From contig JH720298.1 of the NCBI GenBank assembly GCA_000231825.2, forward strand, positions 1,985,779 to 2,049,778: a DNA stretch of 64,000 nucleotides. The letters are read 5' to 3'. Made by a program: the position numbers and the translations under genes. The notes beneath the pieces were generated by a model. That model searched no databases. It saw nothing but the letters and a program-made list of their open reading frames with translations, and was not told the origin of the DNA. How positions within the stretch are numbered: the first letter of the stretch is position 1; every line of letters begins with the position of its first letter. Shown here in pieces: positions 24,890-37,744 of this stretch. Origin of the DNA: Tetrahymena elliotti 4EA (lineage: Eukaryota; Ciliophora; Oligohymenophorea; Hymenostomatida; Tetrahymenidae).

Positions 24890-25819
24890 TCAAATTGCAA
24901 TCATTTTTTCATCTATTTCCCAATTATCATCAACATCTTAATTACTTTTTTATGAACTAGATTTTCTTTTTTAAATTTTTGTATTGCTACCATCTTCAGA
25001 TTCTTCTATAGAGTCTTATGATATTATATTAGGATCTTCATTTAAGAATTAATTATTGTTTACTTCTTGTTAATTATCTTAATTTTTATTGCTTGATTAC
25101 TACTAAATTTCATTATTTTATTATTGTTATTACTAGTTTTCAATAGAGTATTAGACTTTTTCGTGGAACTAATAAATTAAAAAATACAGAACTCTTTTTT
25201 ATACTTAACTATCTGTTGGGAGATTTTTAATAGCACTAGTTGCAACTAGTTTTTATATTTGTTACTAAATGTTTGCTGTTTCTTCAAAAACATGAAAGTT
25301 AGTGAAATCATCTCTTTCAATCATGATTAGCTGTTTAGGATCTCTTGAGAAATAACTACTTAAACTGTTTTCCACAAACTCAATTTGCTCATTTAAAAAT
25401 TCAATATTATCATGATTATTTTAAAGACTACTTTCATACTCACATAATAAATTTAGAAGATTAACAATGGAATTTCTTTTATTAACCTCTTCTTCACTAC
25501 TTTATTTCTCTTCGCTTTTTACTACAGTACTCATTTCTTATACAACTTGCTGTTCTTTCTATTCTTCTTTGTTTTATTGTATATTTGCTAATCATTTTTA
25601 ATTGCAAAAGTAATTCAATTATTTAATGTAGAAAGAAGAATTATTTTACATTTCAAAGTTTTAAAATCGTCATCTAATTGATAAACCATATTTGAAAGCT
25701 CATTTTTATATAATTAAACAACTTCTTTTGACTTTTAATAAAATTTATTTATAAATATTTTCCATTTTTCACTTTATATATTATACCTTTTCTTTTATTG
25801 AATTAAACCACCCAAGCAT
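24890..25819 (-). CDS. BSDC1-like protein (tentative)
   Basis: Three or so exons on the minus strand from ATG 25819 to TGA 24890-24892. Exon 1 is only 33 nt (25787-25819, MLGWFNSIKEK). Exon 2 begins SKEVVQLYKNELSNMVYQ, and after an intron near 25590-25660 a long exon follows. The N-terminus (G-W, then a helix with S-KE and a second helix) resembles BSD-domain proteins of the BSDC1/SYAP1 type. The middle has a helical block (ERDDFTNFHVFEETANIQQQ, then KRVLYFLIYQFHEKV) where the BSD domain would be, but the diagnostic FW pair is not evident. After a Q/N-rich stretch the C-terminus carries DDNWEID, similar in position to the acidic DWE tail of BSDC1. The gene model is good; the family call is moderate. 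Confidence 0.6.
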
Positions 25820-27276
25820 CTCTTTCTAATTATTACTTCCTATATTTAAAGTTTCCAAAATATTAATTTTTTTATATCAAAAATGAATTCTTTTTTTCTA
25901 AATTTATATAAAAGTTAATTGCTTTAATTTATAAATTTGATCAAGATAAGTCTGATAAGTGAGCGAGTGACCAATACTCATTCACTCACTAGCTCATATA
26001 ATATAAAGTCAATCTAAAAAAAACTAATAAACCAAAATATCTATTAATTTTATTACTATCACAAATATCGCTATACTTCTATTTCATTTTTTTAATCCAA
26101 AATAAATACAAATAATTTTTACAAGTCAATGATTCTTTCTTAATTTTTATTATTTTTAAAATAGCTAGAATTTTCTTTAAAATTTATTAAAATATTTCAA
26201 TTACTATTTAAATAAAATTAATTATTAAAATGAATTTAGTATTTTAAAAAACATTAAAATTTTAGAGGAGTTTAGTTTTCAGTGGATTAAAAAACTTTGT
26301 AAGATAAAAGTTGAATTTAATTATTAAATTTATATAGCATATATCAATAATTTTAATCATTCCTTATCAACCAAAAAAAGTAAAACGAAAAACAGCACTT
26401 AAATTTTAAATTTCTTTTTTTATGCCTTGTCTATTTGTCTATGGATGAATTCATAATATACTTTATATTTTACTAAAAGGGTTTTTATGTTTAGTTTAAA
26501 TTTTGAATTAAAAACTAAATGATAAAATAGAAATTTTGAATGACTTAGAATTTAGTAGAGATTATTTAGCTATTGAATGAATTTGCAGAAAAATTTCTAA
26601 AATAAAATTTTAGCTTTTTTTATGAATTAGTGATAGTATTTTGGATTGAGGTTGATTATAAAAAGTTAAAAAGGCGAGATTTAAATTTTGGATAAGAAGT
26701 GATTGAATGTGAATACCATAAAATGAGGGGTACTTAATTAAGATATAAGAATTAATATTTACCATTCATTTAAGAAATTTGAGCGAAGTATTGAAATAAA
26801 TTATAAATAATGTGAATTTAAAGATATTAATTGAATGGCTCAGTGCTTCTTGTAAAAATAATAAAATTTAACACAAATTCAAAAATTTTTTTATATTAAT
26901 TACAAATAATAAAGCGGACAAGCAAACAAAATTAAAAATTTAGGTAATAAATTAATTTGCGTGAAAACTTAATTTGTATTAGTGAAACTAGAAACAATGA
27001 TAATCAATCATTTAATAAATAACTCGTTTATATAAAAAGTAAAGTAAGAAAGAGGGTAAATGAATAAAAAATCAATAGAGAAAGAAAGAAATAAAGAAAC
27101 AACACATCAAATATTATAATTAGACCATAAAAATTGATTCTCAAATAATAGATTGGTTAAAATATTTAGATATTTTAAACAAACAAAAAAAGTAATAATA
27201 AATAAATAAGATTAACTTATAATTAATTAAGTAAATAGCTAACAAACAAATAGTGATTAATTAATAGCTAAAAGAA
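25820..27276. other. divergent intergenic region
   Basis: Shared upstream region of the BSDC1-like gene (-) and SHIPPO gene (+). AT-rich. Contains an imperfect hairpin at 25957-25996 (GTGAGCGAGTGA facing TCACTCACTAGCTC). No gene seen. Confidence 0.45.
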
Positions 27277-28589
27277 ATGTCAATGTCATAGACTTTGTGC
27301 AATTTTTCTGTAACGAATCCATCATAAATTCTAAACCATCCTTTAAATACATCTAAAGCTAAATATTAGTATTCCTTTAGCAAATCAAACCGTTTTGACA
27401 AAAACAAATCTTAGTAAAACTTTGTTTATAACTAACTAACTAACATTCACAAATACATTTGATTATCATTTCTACATTCATTTATTGACTCATACATTTC
27501 CAGAATTTATTGATTCAAACTTTTAAAAAATAGTTGCTCTGAAGCATTTTATAACCAGAATGATTAAAAAGAGAAAAGATCAGCTGCATTTGGATATGGC
27601 ACTAAATCTGATTTCACTAAAACATAAGTTTATTCTCCTTCTCCTGACTAATATGATATGAGATCAAATTTTGAAAAGCAAAGATCTTCATAAAGAGGAA
27701 AGTCATTTGGTCTTTCTCGTGATGTAAAAGAAATTATTAAGCAAATAAGCAAGTATGTTTTGTAAATAGCTAAATGTGTTTTTGTTTTATCAAATAGTAA
27801 ATGAAGGAATTTAGTTATATTACTTAAGGACGTCTTAAAAATCCTGGTCCTGGTAATTATCAACATACTGAAACTCTTAGAACTGATGGATTTACAATGA
27901 GACCAAAGACAACTAACTTATGTAAGAAATATTTTAAATAAGAACTGAACATAAATATAAATTGTATATAAATAAATAGATAATCCTGTTTTCTTAGATG
28001 GAAAACAATCATATTAAACTAACCCTGGTCCAGGATCATATGTACACAAAGACACTATCACTAAATTAGGTACATAAACTGTATCTAACTTTAAAAGTTC
28101 TGGAGCAACAACATTTAATCCTCCTACTTCTAAAAGATTTGTTCCAATAAGTAAATTTCTTTTTAAATTAAAATTATTCGAATAAAATTTATTAAAAAAT
28201 ATTTTAAATTAATTTAATAAAATATTAATTTAAATAGGAGCTGCTGCACCAGGACCTGGTACTTATTAGCCAAAAAATGATCTCAACTCTAGTGGGTAAT
28301 ATGTATTAAGTTACAACAAAGGAGATGGTACTAGAGCATTCTCTAGCTCAGTAAGAAGATCATTTACAGATATCTAAGCCAATAAATCATTCAGTAACTA
28401 TACATAAAATATAATATTTGAAATTAGTTAAATTATTTTTTAAATAAAACAAAAGCACCTGGACCAGGTAACTATAGAATCCCAAGTGATTTTGGAAATT
28501 ATGACCACATAAATTTATATAAGACTGCTACTGATTTTAATAGCACTAAAAGATCGTTTAGCAAGCATAATACTTCTAACTTATACTGA
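27277..28589 (+). CDS. SHIPPO / STPGR repeat protein (ODF3-like)
   Basis: Six exons (27277-27413, 27534-27752, 27815-27921, 27980-28150, 28238-28393, 28456-28589) join in phase into 924 nt, giving 307 residues from MSMSQTLCNFSVTNP. Sperm-tail PG-rich (SHIPPO) repeats are short P-G-P-G-x-Y motifs in proteins bound to or inside axonemal doublet microtubules. Four clear repeats are present: NPGPGNYQ, NPGPGSYV, APGPGTYQP and TPGPGNYRI, plus a degenerate SPSPDQYDM. Between them are the usual F-G or F-S segments (AAFGYGTKSDF, RRSFTDI, KRSFSKHNTSNLY). Length and repeat number fit the ODF3 type found in cilia of many eukaryotes. In a ciliate it would be expected in the axoneme or the cortical microtubules. 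Compact introns of 58 to 120 bp. Confidence 0.9.
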
Positions 28590-29046
28590 AAAAATAATAA
28601 ATAAAATATTAACTAATGACTATGAATCAATCAAAAAATAAATCAAATATTATTTCAAAAACTTTTGTAATTATTATATAAATACATACACACATACATA
28701 AAATAGATATTTCTCTATACTAAAAATCATTCAATAAACTATCTCATTCTAAATTTAAGCCTAATTTCAATATCTGCTTGAATATTATCATAAATAAAAC
28801 AAATTTTCTTTTTTATAGTTCTATCATCAAAAATATTGAAGTTAAATATAAAAAAATATGTTGCTGTTTGTTTGTTTACTCTTTTATTTTAAATAATTTT
28901 AAGACACATTGATTAAATAATTGTTTGCTAAAAATAATTAAGATATTTATTAGATTTCAGAAAACAAATTTAAATAAAATAAGAATATAATTATTTTGAT
29001 TTTGTTATTTAAAGTCATTGCTTCACAGTCATTTAATTAGTTTATT
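28590..29046. other. convergent spacer, partly duplicated at 30590-30684
   Basis: The 3' flanks of the SHIPPO gene (+) and LRR block A (-) meet here. About 28950-29046 is homologous to 30590-30684, so the 3' flank was duplicated together with the LRR terminal exon. Confidence 0.5.
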
Positions 29047-32000
29047 TCAAAGAATCTGTGATAATTCAACTAATATTTTTGATTTGAGTAGTTTTAATCT
29101 TAATTTTTCTTCCTCTATCTCAGTAATTTCATTCTACCTTTTAAATAATTATTCTTCATTGAGAAATATTCAAAGTATGAGAAAAGTATAAAAATAAGGA
29201 GTAATATCGTGCTTATTTTTATAAGAATCCTTAAATAATATTGAAAAACTATTTTTACAAGAGGTTAAGATACAAAGTTTAGAGATTTGAGCATTTTAAT
29301 AAGCTAAGTCCTAATCCTAATACACCCATTTTACCGATATTATTCAGTCTGATAAATTATTATTTAAAAAAAGATTCAAAGAATCAGAAAAAGATACAAA
29401 TGAAAATTAAATTTCAAAATAACTCATAAAAAATAATGAATGAGCCTAACAAATTTAGTAAACCTCAATAATTAGTTTACTAATCTGTCAGAGCTCAGAA
29501 ATTAAAGTCTTTTAACACAAAAATACTTATTTAATTTTGAAAACTATTTTTACTAAATGAAAAAAGTCAAATTTTTGAGATTAGAGCATTAAGATAAGCC
29601 AGATCCTAATTTTTATAAGCCCATATCTCCAATATTATTTTTCCTTTTAATAAAAATGAGAAATAAATTTGAGAGCAATTAATGCAAATTAATAAATGAA
29701 TTAAAAAGATATAAAAAATCTTAAAATTTATTTGCCAGACCGTTGTTTTTTAATTAAATTTTTTATTTATTTATAAATGCTTAATTAATATTGAAAAGCT
29801 ATTTTTACATTAATTCAAGAGTCAAAGTTTAGATATTAGAGCATTATGCTAAATCTGATCCTAATTTTTAAGCACCCTTATCACCAATATTATTATAACT
29901 TTTAAAAATTATAAAAATACTGAATATAGAATAAAATAATGAAAAGATAAAAATGAAATAAATTTGTAAACAACAAATGAAAAAGCGAAATAAATAAATA
30001 TCAAGTAAACTCAAATAATTAGTGAGCCAGACCAGACAGTAGCTCATAAATAAAAGTCTTTCTATTCTCAAAAATGCATAATTACCACATTTTAAGAGTC
30101 AATGTTTAGAAAGTAGAGCATTAAGCTAAGCCAGATCCTAATCCTTATGCTCCAATTTCACCAATATTATTCTAACTTTTAAAAAATATAAAATATTGAA
30201 TAAAATATGAGGAGAAAGAGATAAGAATGAGAAGTGAATTTAAATCAATAAAAATTAATGAATGAGCCACCCCTAAAAATTGTAAAGTAAATCCAAATAA
30301 ATTATCCAGTTTTACATTTAGTTACTCATAAATTAAAACAGGGGTGGGTGGTGGAACAAGTATATTTGTTAACTAAAAAAAAAATAAATAAATAATAATT
30401 TTTATGTTTTGATTTTAACAAATTTTGATAAATATTCAAATGAAAATGTAAATAAAAAAAATAAATAATGAATAAACATAAATTAAATAAATAAATAAAA
30501 TTCTTTAACCTTATAAAATAATTAAAAAAAAATAAATTTGATGACAATATGATTATATTATTGGTAATTTAATAATTAAGTTATCAGTATTTATTAATTT
30601 TCAGAAAAATAAATATTGATAAAATAGGAATATAATTGTTTTCATTTAGTAATCTAAAATCATTATTCACTTAATTAGTATATTTCAAGAAATAATTTCA
30701 GATAATTTAACTAATTTTTTGGATTTGAGTATTATTAATCTTAATCTTTATTTCTCTGTATCACTAATATAATTGTACCTTTTAAAGAATTATTAAATAT
30801 TGAAATATTCAAAAAGCTATTTTTACTTAAGACTAAGAGACAAAGTTTAGACATTTGAACATTGAATTAAGCTAAGTCCTAGTTCTTCTTTGTCCACTTT
30901 ACCCATTCTATTCTGGCTATTAAAATTTTATAAAAAAAAATATTGAATGAATGGGAGAGAGATAAAAGTGAAAATTAAATTGTAAAACAATTAATAAAAT
31001 TTAATCAATGAGCTAAATCTAACAAATTTGGGAAGCCTAAATAATTAGCTAGTTAGTTAGATAGTTAGTCAATAGCTCATAAATTAAAATCTTTATTAAC
31101 TCAAAAATGCTTATTTAATACTGAAAATTATCTTTACTCTAGGATAAGATTCAAATTTTTGAGATTAGAGCATTTTGATAAGCCAGAATCTATCAATCCT
31201 TTTACGCCAATTTCACAAATTTCATTATTACTTTTGAAAAATGTTGTAACAATGAAAAAAAGATAAAATGGAGAAGTAAAACAATTAATAAATGAATCAA
31301 AAATATATCAAAAACCTAAATATATTTATTGATAAGTTGGTTGATTGTTATTTAATAAGTTTGAAACACGATTTTTACAAAAGGTTAAGAGTCAAAGTTT
31401 AAATATTAGAGCATTGTGCTAAGCCAGATCCCAATCCTTTTACAGCCATTTATTCTAAGTTATTTAAACTTTGAAAAATTATAAAAATAAATATTGAAAA
31501 GAAAGAAATACAAAGCTAAACTGAAAAGTAAATTTGGAAATAACAAATAAACCCAAATAATTTATGAGCCAAATCAGGCAGACAGTCAGTGGCTCATAAA
31601 TCAAATTCTTTATATATTCAAAAATCATAATTACGCTATGTCCAGAGTCAACGTTTAGAGTGTAGAGCATTGAGCTAAGCCAGATCCTAATCCTTAAGCG
31701 CCTATTTAACCAATTTTATTTCCACTTTTAAAAAATAATAAAAAAATATCAGATATTGAATAAAATATGAGGAGAAAGAGATAAGAATGAGAAGTTAATT
31801 TAAAATAAATAAAAATGAATGAATGAGCACAAATAATTGTCAAGTCAATGATCCAAATAAATTAGTCAGTTTTACAGTTACTAATAAATTAAAATAGGGG
31901 TGGGTGGGTAGAATAAGTTTATTTGTGAATTGAGTTAAATAAATTCAAAAAACTGACTAAACTCTCCAAGAAATGAAGTAAAATTTACTAACCCTTTCCA

Positions 32001-35000
32001 CCCCTCAATTGTAGACATTACTTCTTTTTTGTTTTTATAATTTTGAAAAACAAAACTATTATTACAAAAGTAAAAGTGTCAAAGTTTAGAGTTTAGAGCA
32101 TTTTCCTAAGCCAGATCCTAATCCATGTGAGCCCATATCACCAATATTATTCCAACTTTTAAAATTGTAAACATAAAAATTGAGTAAAGAAAAGATTTTT
32201 ATAAATAAAATAAAATGTATAATTAGTATCAAAAATTATTTTTACCCTAAATCAAGAGTTAGATTTTAGAGATTAGAGCATTAACCTAAGGCAGATCCTA
32301 ATTCTTATGCTCCGATATAACCAATATTGTTCTAACTTTTAAAATATTATAAAATATATTCATTGAAACAATGTGAAAATCATTTATAAACTCAAAATTG
32401 CTTATTTAATAATGAAAATTATCTTTACTCTAGGATAAGGTTCAAATTTTTAAGATTAGAGCCTTTTAATAAACCAGAATCTATAAATCCTTTTATGCCA
32501 ACATCACGAATTTCATTATTACTTTTAAAAAATTAAAAAATAAAAAATACTCCAAGAATGAAAAAAGATTAAAAAAAAGATGTAAATTTGAGTTTAAATG
32601 ATCAAAAATATATCAAAAACCTAAAAATATTTATTCATAAGTTGGTTGATTGTAAATTCAATTTTTATTTATTAATAATACAAAATTAATAAGATTGAAA
32701 CACTATATTTACAAAAGGTTAAGAGTCAAAGTTTAGATATTAGAGTCTTATGCTAAGCCAGTTCCTAATCCTTTTACAGCCATTTAATCCAATTTATTTA
32801 AACTTTTAAAAATTATAAAAATAAATATTGAATAGAATTACAAAAGCCAAAAATGAAATAAATTTAAAAACAATAAAAAATGCTAAAAATGAAAAAGCCA
32901 ATATTTTTAAATATTAAGTAAACCCAAATAATTAGTGAGCCAAGACAGACAGTCAGTTGCTCATAAATACAAATCTATATATATATCTAAAAATGCATAA
33001 TTATTACCCTATGTCCAGAGTCAAAGTTTTGAGAGTAGAGCATTGAGCTAAGCCAGATCCTAATCCTTGAGTGCCTATTTCACCCATTTTATTTACACTT
33101 TTAAAAAATAATAAAAAAATATTAGATATTTAATAAAATATGAGGAGAAAGTGATAAGAATGAAAGGTTAATTTAAAATAAATAAAATTTTAATGAGTAA
33201 GCCCAAATTATTGTCAAGCCAATAATCCAAATAAATTAGTTACTCATAAATTAAAACTGGGGTGGGTGGTGGAACAAATTTATTAGTTGATTGAGTTAAA
33301 TAACTTCAAAAAACTAACTCAACTCTCTAAGAAATGAAGTAAAATTTATAAATCCATTCTACCCCTCAATTAAATTCATTATTTCTTTATTCAATTTTTG
33401 TTTTTATAATTTTGAAAAACAAAACTATTTTTACGGAAGTAAAAGTGTCAAAGTTTAGAGTTTAGAGCATTTTCCTAAGCCAGATCCTAATCCTTTTGAG
33501 CCTATATCACCAATTTTATTCTAACTTTTAAAAATAAACAAAAAAATTGAATAAATAAATTTTAAAACAATCAGGAAAAGATAAAAATGAGAAAAAATTT
33601 GGGAACAAAAATAAAAATTAATGAGTGAATAAAAAACAAAAATCAAGCAATCTCAAATAAGTTAGCCAGTCAATTAGTCAGTCTTTCATAAATAAACTAA
33701 AATGCATAATTAATATCAAAAACTATTTTTACCGTAATTGAAGAGTCAGATTTTAGAGATTAGAGCATTAACCTAAGGCAGATCCTAATTCTTATGCTCC
33801 GATATCCTCAATACTGTTCTAACTTTTAAAATATTATAAAATATATTATTATTGAAAGAATGCAAAAATTATAAAAATTAGGTTAGATTTGACTAAGAAA
33901 AATGAATAAATGAGACAAAACAAATATCAAGTTAATAAACTCAAATAGAATAGTCAATCAGACAGTATCTCTTAAATTACAGTCTTAATCTATTCATAAA
34001 CATGTAATTTATATTGAAAAACTATTTTTACTCAAGATTAAGGATCAAGGTTTTGAGATTCAAGCATTTGGCTAATCCAGATCCTAACTTTTATGCACCT
34101 ACTTAATCAACCATACTTGTTCTTTTTAAAATAAAATAAAAATTAAAGTATTTGAATGAGAAAGAGAAGAAGAAAATTTCAAAAAAAAATTAATCATTGA
34201 GCCAAAAAAATATCAAATAAATTAGTTAGTTAATCAGCCAATCTCATAAATTAAATTCTTTGTTTATTAATTCTAAAATACATAATTAAAATCTTAAAAC
34301 TATTTTTACTAGAGATCAAGAGTCAGATTTTAGAGATTAGAGCATTTTGCTAAGCCAGACCCTAATCCTTAATTGCTGCTTTTCCCAATATTATTTCCCC
34401 TTATAAAAAAGTTATAAAAATATTAAATATTGCATAAAGAAAATAAAGCAATGAGGAAAAAATAAGAAATTCCAATTAAATTTTAATAAAACAAATAAAA
34501 CTTAATCCATTAACTAAACAAATATAAAGGAAACCCAATAATTTAGATAGTTAGTTTTTAGCTCATAAATTAAATTTATTTATTCGAAAATGTAAAATAA
34601 GATTGAAAAACCATTTTTACTAGAGCCCAAGAGTCAAAGTTGAGAGATTAGAGCATTTTGCTAAGCCAGCTACTAATCCATAAGCCCCAGAATCAGTTAT
34701 TTTATTAGATCTTTTAAAAAAAAATAAAAATATAAAATATTGTAATAAGATTAAATGTATACTAAATTTTGAAAAAACACAAATAAAAATTAACTAGCAG
34801 CAAAATAAATTTCAAATAAACTCAAATAAATTAGTCTAAAATGTATAATAAAACTGAAAAACTATTTTAACTCAAGCCCAAGAGTCAAAGTTGAGAGATT
34901 AGAGCAATGAGCTAAGCCAGATCCTAATCGTTATGAACCCATATTACCAATAGTATTGTATCTTTTAAAAATATTAAATATTAATAAAGAAATAGCAAAA

Positions 35001-35570
35001 ATATGAGAAAAAGATAAAATTAAAATGAAATTTTAAATGAAAATTAATGAATAAGCAAGCCTAACAAATTTCTTAAAATATAAATATTAGTTTAGTTATT
35101 CAGTTGCTCAATTAGCTCATAGATAAAAGTCTTTATTTATTCAAAAAGCTTTTTTAATATTGAGTAGCTATTTTTACCTCATGTAAAGAGCTATATCTTA
35201 AAGATTAGAGCATTTTGCTAAATCAGATCCTAATCCTTATCCACCAATTTTAAGAATTTTATTATTTCTTTTAAAAATGTAAAATATTAAAGAAAGAAAT
35301 TTATATGTTAGAAAAAAAGATAATTCTGAACAAAAACAAATAAAAATTAAGGAATCAGCTAAATAAAAATATATTAAGTAAACCAAAATAAAATTCAACC
35401 AAAATCAACCAAATTCTCATAAATTAAAGCTCTAATTTATTCAATATTGTCTAATTAATATTGAGTGCTATTTTTACATAAGATCAAGACTCAACGTTTA
35501 GAGATTAGAGCATTGTGCTAAACCAGATCCTAGCTCTTATGTGCCTTTATCACCAAGTTCTTTGTTACTT
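28950..35570. repeat. tandem array of LRR exon-intron units with higher-order structure
   Basis: There are 21 full units of about 200-330 bp, each an LRR exon plus adjoining intron. By sequence variants the units fall in an order: block A is a-b-c-d; block B at its 3' end is a-b-c-d-e-f then b-c-d-e-f again (31135-32340 and 32427-33825, a super-period of about 1.3 kb), then six more divergent units. A marker segment, GGGGTGGGTGG, occurs after each d unit, at about 30342, 31899 and 33259. Gene-terminal exons and 3' flanks are duplicated too (29047-29137 and 30685-30778). Confidence 0.85.
29047..30175 (-). CDS. LRR exon block A (short, possibly 5'-truncated duplicate)
   Basis: Four LRR exons with cores near 30083-30175, 29800-29895, 29550-29640 and 29260-29350, followed by a terminal exon 29047-29137 ending at TGA 29047-29049. 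An exon read on the minus strand looks like QNNIGEIGAQGLGSGLAQCS. The last exon reads QNEITEIEEEKLRLKLLKSK and closes the solenoid. The four exons follow the type order a, b, c, d seen at the 3' end of the neighbouring block B, so this is a segmental duplication. No start exon of the kind at 35806-35951 exists between 30175 and the end of block B. It is therefore either a truncated copy, or alternative 3' exons of the larger gene reached by skipping the terminal exon at 30685-30778, which all-symmetric exon phases would permit. Frames are intact. Confidence 0.65.
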
Positions 35571-35951
35571 TTCAAAAATTATAAAGATTCAATAAAGAAA
35601 CATTGGATGAGTATATAAAAATGCGAAATAAATTCGAAAAAAAAACAAAAATGAATGAATGAACCAAATAGTATCAAGTAATTCCAAAGAAATTATTCAA
35701 TTATATATCCATTCACTCTTAAATTAAATCTTTTGCTTTCATTAATTTAAGAGCCAAAATTTAGAGATTGATTGGATGAATTTAAACAAAAATGAACATA
35801 ATTACCTCAACTCCACATCTAGGTTTAAATATGAAGATAAATTAGAGCTTAGAAACTTTTAATAAATAAAATTTATAATATATTTCCTTGACTTAATAAA
35901 TTAGAGTACATCAGCCAGATTTGAAAATGATTTTTTGTTTTATGTTGACAT
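30685..35951 (-). CDS. leucine-rich repeat protein, one repeat per exon
   Basis: The start exon is 35806-35951 (146 nt, MSTQNKKSFSNLADVLQF, ending LDVEL) and the terminal exon is 30685-30778 (ends KSKKLVKLSEIIS, then TGA). Between them are 17 LRR exons, cores near 35475, 35172, 34868, 34616, 34308, 34028, 33728, 33430, 33005, 32710, 32427, 32245, 32065, 31635, 31375, 31135 and 30825. Each LRR exon begins with one base and ends with two, is 90 nt (93 for type b), and encodes one 30-residue repeat of the form NNIGD.GA.GLGSGLAKCSN followed by LQTLTLDL. Donors are mostly GTAAAAATAG and acceptors follow TTTTAAAAG. The product is roughly 590 residues, a ribonuclease-inhibitor-like solenoid. This Cys-containing LRR style is common in Tetrahymena; function is unknown, presumably protein binding. 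Introns are themselves homologous between units, so the array grew by tandem duplication. Confidence 0.9.
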
Positions 35952-37744
35952 TAATTTATTTTTAACTTTCTTACAAAAGAAATTGAATATGATTTATTAA
36001 TTAATAATTGATTATGAAAAATTTGATTAACTCTTACTCATAAATTAATTAAAAAATATTAGTATAGTTAATTAATTTAATACACAAATATAAAATTCAA
36101 GTGGAAGAATTGATAAATTGTTATTCATCTATCAATATTAATTTTAACATAGGGAAAAAAAGAAAAAAAGAATCAAAACATTAAGAATAGAATAGTTATT
36201 CTCTCAAAATAGTGGGAAATAATGATCTCAGAAAAAAATTTATAACTATTTCAAACTACTTACTTACACCCCCTAACAAAAGCTTCTTAAACCATACAAA
36301 TCAATTAACATTCAACACAACAAACAAGAAAAATAAATTAAGAATAAAAATAAATAACAATAATTCAAGCTCAGTCTACTATTAATCTAATTTGTAACTA
36401 TTAGATCTCAATCACAAAAAAATTCCAATCAGTAATCTAAATTAATAAAATTATATTAAAATCAATATTTTAATGAAATAATCTACTTTATTATTTTTAA
36501 TTTTAACCTTTTTTAAAAATTTTTCTGATCAAAAAAATTGTAGACACATCTTATTATCATGGCGTGGGGTAGAAATTTCTATATCCTCCTTTTGATATAA
36601 TTTTCATTAAGATTAGAATGAATGGTTAATTTATTATTTTTTCTGAACAAAGCTTATGAAATACAGAATAATCTCAAGTATTGGCTCTAATTACTGTATT
36701 TAAGTCACTACTGACTTAACAAAAAAAAAGCTAAAATAAAAAAATTTACATGTAAAAAATTAATAATTTTTAAAGTTGACACCTAAACTAATTTCCTTCA
36801 ATATACCCTCTGACCACCTTTTGACCTATTGTTATAATGCTTAGACCCCCCTCATAACACTACTGAAGTATACTTTAACCTATGATTAACCTAAGTATCC
36901 ATCTCTAAGTTGCTCAGGTTGTTTTCAATTTCTTCAGAACTTTTTTTGAAAATGAGCCAAAAATTTTCCCTGAACATGTTAGTTATCTTCTAGAGTAAAT
37001 TTTCAATTTTAAGCCACTAGGGACTAAGCCATCCTAGCTAAATCAAAAACTTGCAGGCTACTTAGCAATGAAGATAGATTCAAATTTGGTAACCTCTATT
37101 GTTGTTCCATTCTAAAGAATAACCAGAAGCAATTTATGTAATAAAAGCACCAAAATTTCACAATTCACTAACTATTTGTGAAATAATTATCAATACAAGA
37201 AAAAAAGAGGCACTAAATAAAATTTTTCTCTCTCAGTACCTTTTTGAAGATTAGATAATTTAAAATTAACATTTAAATTAAAAAAAAAGGTAGATAAAAA
37301 AGTTTTAATATTATTCAAAATTAATTATTTATTTTTAACTGCATTGCAAAGTTGAAATTAATAATAATTTTATTAAAAAAATAATTTAAGTAAATTATTT
37401 AATGTAAAAAAATTAGATAATTTAAAAATAATTAATGCCTCTAATTTCATAAAAAGTAATTATTATTTCATTCATTTTTTTTTGCTTTAATTCGTCTTGA
37501 TATTAATCCTGATTAGACCATTTTATAGATATAGTTAATAAAAAATCCATTTTAAAAAATTATCAAAGTAAATATTCATTCAATAAAGAATAAGAAAAAC
37601 ATTAAAATTGTTTTCTGAAAAAACCAATAAAAATTACGAATGAGAGAGTCAACCAAACAAATACCAAATAAACTAACTCAAATAACTCAGTCACTAGCTC
37701 ATTAATTAAAATTTTAATTTATTCATTCAATAATACTTATTAAA
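35952..37744. other. spacer with an unexplained G/C-richer segment
   Basis: Upstream of the LRR gene. Most is AT-rich, but about 36750-37150 is clearly richer in G and C and keeps coding-like frames in both directions (plus: IPSDHLLTYCYNAQTPLITL; minus: MFRENFWLIFKKSSEEIENN). No family recognised; it may be a decayed gene or mobile-element fragment. Confidence 0.4.

Noticed and set aside
30342..30352. GGGGTGGGTGG as telomeric or chromosome-breakage sequence
   Set aside because: It is not a run of GGGGTT and does not match the breakage consensus TAAACCAACCTCTTT; it recurs as an intron marker in the LRR array.
29260..35570. Plus-strand reading of the array as a Pro-rich repeat (EH.AKPDPNPYAPISP)
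   Set aside because: The core reads well on the plus strand, but splice sites, phase and a classical LRR pattern exist only on the minus strand.
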